Shown: positions 62,529 to 64,000 of the stretch, one piece after another
Layout: each line of letters starts with the position of its first letter
Numbering within the stretch: position 1 is the first letter of the stretch
DNA from: Arthrobacter sp. EpRS71
GTDB lineage: Bacteria; Actinomycetota; Actinomycetes; Actinomycetales; Micrococcaceae
Direction of reading: 5' to 3'
NCBI RefSeq assembly: GCF_001512285.1
Contig: NZ_LNUV01000002.1
Span: 62,001 to 126,000, forward strand
DNA: 64,000 bases
Notes under the pieces: generated by a model
Seen by the model: the letters and a program-made list of their open reading frames with translations, nothing else
Database searches by the model: none
What the model was told of the DNA's origin: nothing
Position numbers and translations under genes: made by a program

Positions 62529-62609
62529 GACCGGCTGCTTCTCGTTCTTTTGTACCGTAGTCAGCCAACCGCCAGGGACCGAAGCGGACAGTCCGGTCCC
62601 GCCAGCTGA

Positions 62610-63653
62610 CTAAACCTTGACCTTCACAGTCTCCCACGCCTTCAGGACGGCGTCATGCTCCGCTGAACCGGAACCGAAGAGTTCTTCGGCGGTGGCCACG
62701 GTGGTTTTGGCAAATTTTCCGAACGTGCACGTCGCGGGGAGGCTTCCGCTGGTCAGCGTGCCGTACCAGATCTGGCCCGGCGCCTCCCACGCATTGCCAC
62801 CAAGTTCTGTGGCCACCACGTAGAAAGCCTTGTTGGGGATTCCCGAATTGATATGAACTCCGCCATTGTCGGCACTGGTCCGCACATACGTATCCATGGA
62901 GTCCGGTTGGGGATCCTTGCCGAGGACGTCGTCGTCGTATGCAGTGCCCGGTGCTTTCATGGAGCGCAAGGCGGCGCCTTGCACCTGGTCGGTGAAGAGT
63001 CCCTCACCGATGAGCCAACTGGCTTGCTCCGCGGAATCCTTCTTTAGGTACTGCTCCACAAGCACGCCGAAGACGTCAGACATGGACTCGTTGAGCGCAC
63101 CGGCCTGGTTCCGGTACGCCAGGTTGGCGGTGTATTGGGTAACCCCGTGAGCCAATTCGTGGCCGATGACGCTGAGGGACTTGGTGAATCGCTGGAAGAT
63201 CTGCCCATCGCCATCGCCAAACACCATTTGGGAGCCATCCCAAAAGGCGTTGTCGTAGAGCTTCCCGTAATGGACAGTTGCATCCAAGGCGAGACCGGCA
63301 TCGTCTATTGAGTCCCTGCCGAAAACCTCGCCGTACAGGCGATGCGTGTTGCCGAGGCCGTCATAGGCCTCATCGGCGGAAACGTCCCCAACAGGTGCCG
63401 CGCCTTCCTTGCGGACCACACGTCCGGGCAACACTTCTGACGACTCAGCGTCGTAAATAGTCCGCTTCGGCGGGCCGGGCTTGGCCTGGCGGGCACTGGG
63501 TGGCGCCGGCGGGATGGGCGCAGTGCGGATGGCCTGCAAGTCTTTGATGTGCAGCAGCGACTCTTTGGCTGCCCGGGCGACGGCACGCAGCCGAGGCTCG
63601 TTCTGGGCGGCTATCTTGCGAAGCATGTACGGCGGGACGATCGAGCACATCAC
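62610..63653 (-). CDS. Protealysin-like M4 metalloprotease
   Basis: A 347-residue thermolysin-family protease. Zinc motif HELAH gives H165, E166 and H169, with E189 in the NES motif as third ligand. There is no signal peptide. Instead a short propeptide (residues 1-65) opens with MCSIVPPYMLRKIAAQ, the PPY/L motif found in protealysin-like enzymes, which are often intracellular or leave the cell by unknown routes. A TAGGCT -10 at 63698-63693 lies about 40 bases before the ATG, which has AAAGGGG upstream. It is followed by the emfourin-like inhibitor gene. Confidence 0.88.
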   Translation of the reverse strand: MMCSIVPPYMLRKIAAQNEPRLRAVARAAKESLLHIKDLQAIRTAPIPPAPPSARQAKPGPPKRTIYDAESSEVLPGRVVRKEGAAPVGDVSADEAYDGLGNTHRLYGEVFGRDSIDDAGLALDATVHYGKLYDNAFWDGSQMVFGDGDGQIFQRFTKSLSVIGHELAHGVTQYTANLAYRNQAGALNESMSDVFGVLVEQYLKKDSAEQASWLIGEGLFTDQVQGAALRSMKAPGTAYDDDVLGKDPQPDSMDTYVRTSADNGGVHINSGIPNKAFYVVATELGGNAWEAPGQIWYGTLTSGSLPATCTFGKFAKTTVATAEELFGSGSAEHDAVLKAWETVKVKV

Positions 63654-63769
63654 GGCAAACCCCTTTGGCTATCTGTATGACCAACTAAATTCAGCCTAGG
63701 AGCAGGGACAGACATTATTGCGGTTCAGGACCGGCAAGCCCCGAACTGATAGTCAGTATCCGGCACACA

Positions 63770-63800
63770 AAAATACCCCGCCAGCAAAGCTGACGGGGTA
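63770..63800 (-). terminator. Terminator of the tRNA-Arg gene
   Basis: A 12-bp stem with one G-T pair (63774-63785 with 63789-63800), followed on the minus strand by ATTTTTGTG. Confidence 0.88.
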
Positions 63801-63808
63801 ATTGTTTG

Positions 63809-63881
63809 TGCCCTCGATAGGATTCGAACCTACGGCCTTCTGCTCCGGAGGCAGACGCTCTATCCCCTGAGCTACGAGGGC
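63809..63881 (-). tRNA. tRNA-Arg (anticodon CCG)
   Basis: A 73-base cloverleaf on the minus strand: acceptor GCCCTCG pairs with CGAGGGC, the D-arm is GCTCAGGGGATAGAGC, the anticodon loop CTCCGGA gives CCG, and the T-arm has GGTTCGAATCC. CCA is not encoded. No integrated element is seen beside it. Confidence 0.95.
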
Positions 63882-64000
63882 ATCCGGGGTTCCCTCCGTT
63901 GCCGGTGGGACGTCCTAGAGCTTAGCAGCCACTGCGCCGCAAATGAAAACCCGACGGCCACTGCGGCGAGCCCGGCCCGGGCTGCGCCCATCAGTAGCCC

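Noticed and set aside
63882..64000. End of a minus-strand gene entering from beyond the window (hydrophobic frame GLAAVAVGFSFAAQWLL)
   Set aside because: Two minus-strand frames are open, one ending at TAG near 63917 and the other inside the tRNA gene. Only about 40 codons or fewer are visible, so coding cannot be decided.
63809..64000. tRNA-Arg as an attachment site of an integrated element
   Set aside because: No repeat of the tRNA 3' end and no integrase gene are present in the window.

Overview
The window is ordinary chromosome of a high-GC actinobacterium. It is most likely a member of the Micrococcaceae close to Arthrobacter/Paenarthrobacter. The evidence is a fused 2-oxoglutarate decarboxylase/dehydrogenase (Kgd type), a SigR/RsrA thiol-stress pair next to aroA-rsgA-hisN, a SAM-IV riboswitch, the 24-residue ribosomal protein bL37, frequent GTG/TTG starts and several apparently leaderless genes. 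No prophage, insertion sequence, CRISPR array or rRNA is visible. There is one tRNA (Arg-CCG) and a tmRNA.

Layout. 1-16.2 kb is a cell-surface region. It holds the end of a GlfT2-like galactosyltransferase with a Wzm/Wzt-type polysaccharide exporter, then an opposing GT2 / UPF0104-type flippase / YfhO-like GT-C operon. After these come a 1027-residue FG-GAP repeat protein translationally coupled to a lipoprotein, a second paralogous lipoprotein, a ceramidase-like hydrolase and a secreted GH25 muramidase with FG-GAP repeats. 16.4-21.2 kb is a compact Tad/Flp pilus-type operon (CpaF ATPase, TadB, TadC, small pilin-like protein, three TadE/TadG-like proteins). 21.3-26.8 kb is housekeeping: prfB, ftsE-ftsX with an M23 hydrolase, smpB and ssrA.

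26.9-32 kb holds an MFS exporter, an MntR-like regulator, a methyltransferase and a class V aminotransferase under a SAM-IV riboswitch. 32-37.4 kb is the conserved hisN-rsgA-aroA-doxX / sigR-rsrA block with a canonical SigR promoter, followed by the tiny bL37 gene. 37.5-41 kb has a PadR regulator coupled to a DUF4097 protein with twin palindromic operators, a beta-lactamase-fold hydrolase and an SGNH hydrolase. Kgd fills 41.1-44.9 kb. Two CNNM/CBS membrane proteins follow, the first with a nine-copy GAGACT repeat near its C-terminus.

47.9-51.3 kb is a zinc-uptake ABC operon with a perfect 25-bp palindrome at its promoter and a convergent Zur-type repressor. 51.4-55.7 kb contains a metallo-hydrolase, a Cds1-like cysteine desulfhydrase divergent from a mercaptopyruvate sulfurtransferase, an alcohol dehydrogenase and a HIT protein. 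The right end carries HrpA, a WYL regulator, a GlxA-type regulator, and a protealysin-like M4 protease with an emfourin-like inhibitor gene.

The most interesting points are the protease/inhibitor pair, the putative three-component glycosylation operon, the repeat-protein/lipoprotein cluster, the SigR promoter with its possible long isoform, the SAM-IV leader, and a recurring -10/start-codon arrangement (TANNNT, exactly six bases, start codon) that marks several leaderless genes. All calls come from reading the sequence; no database search was run.
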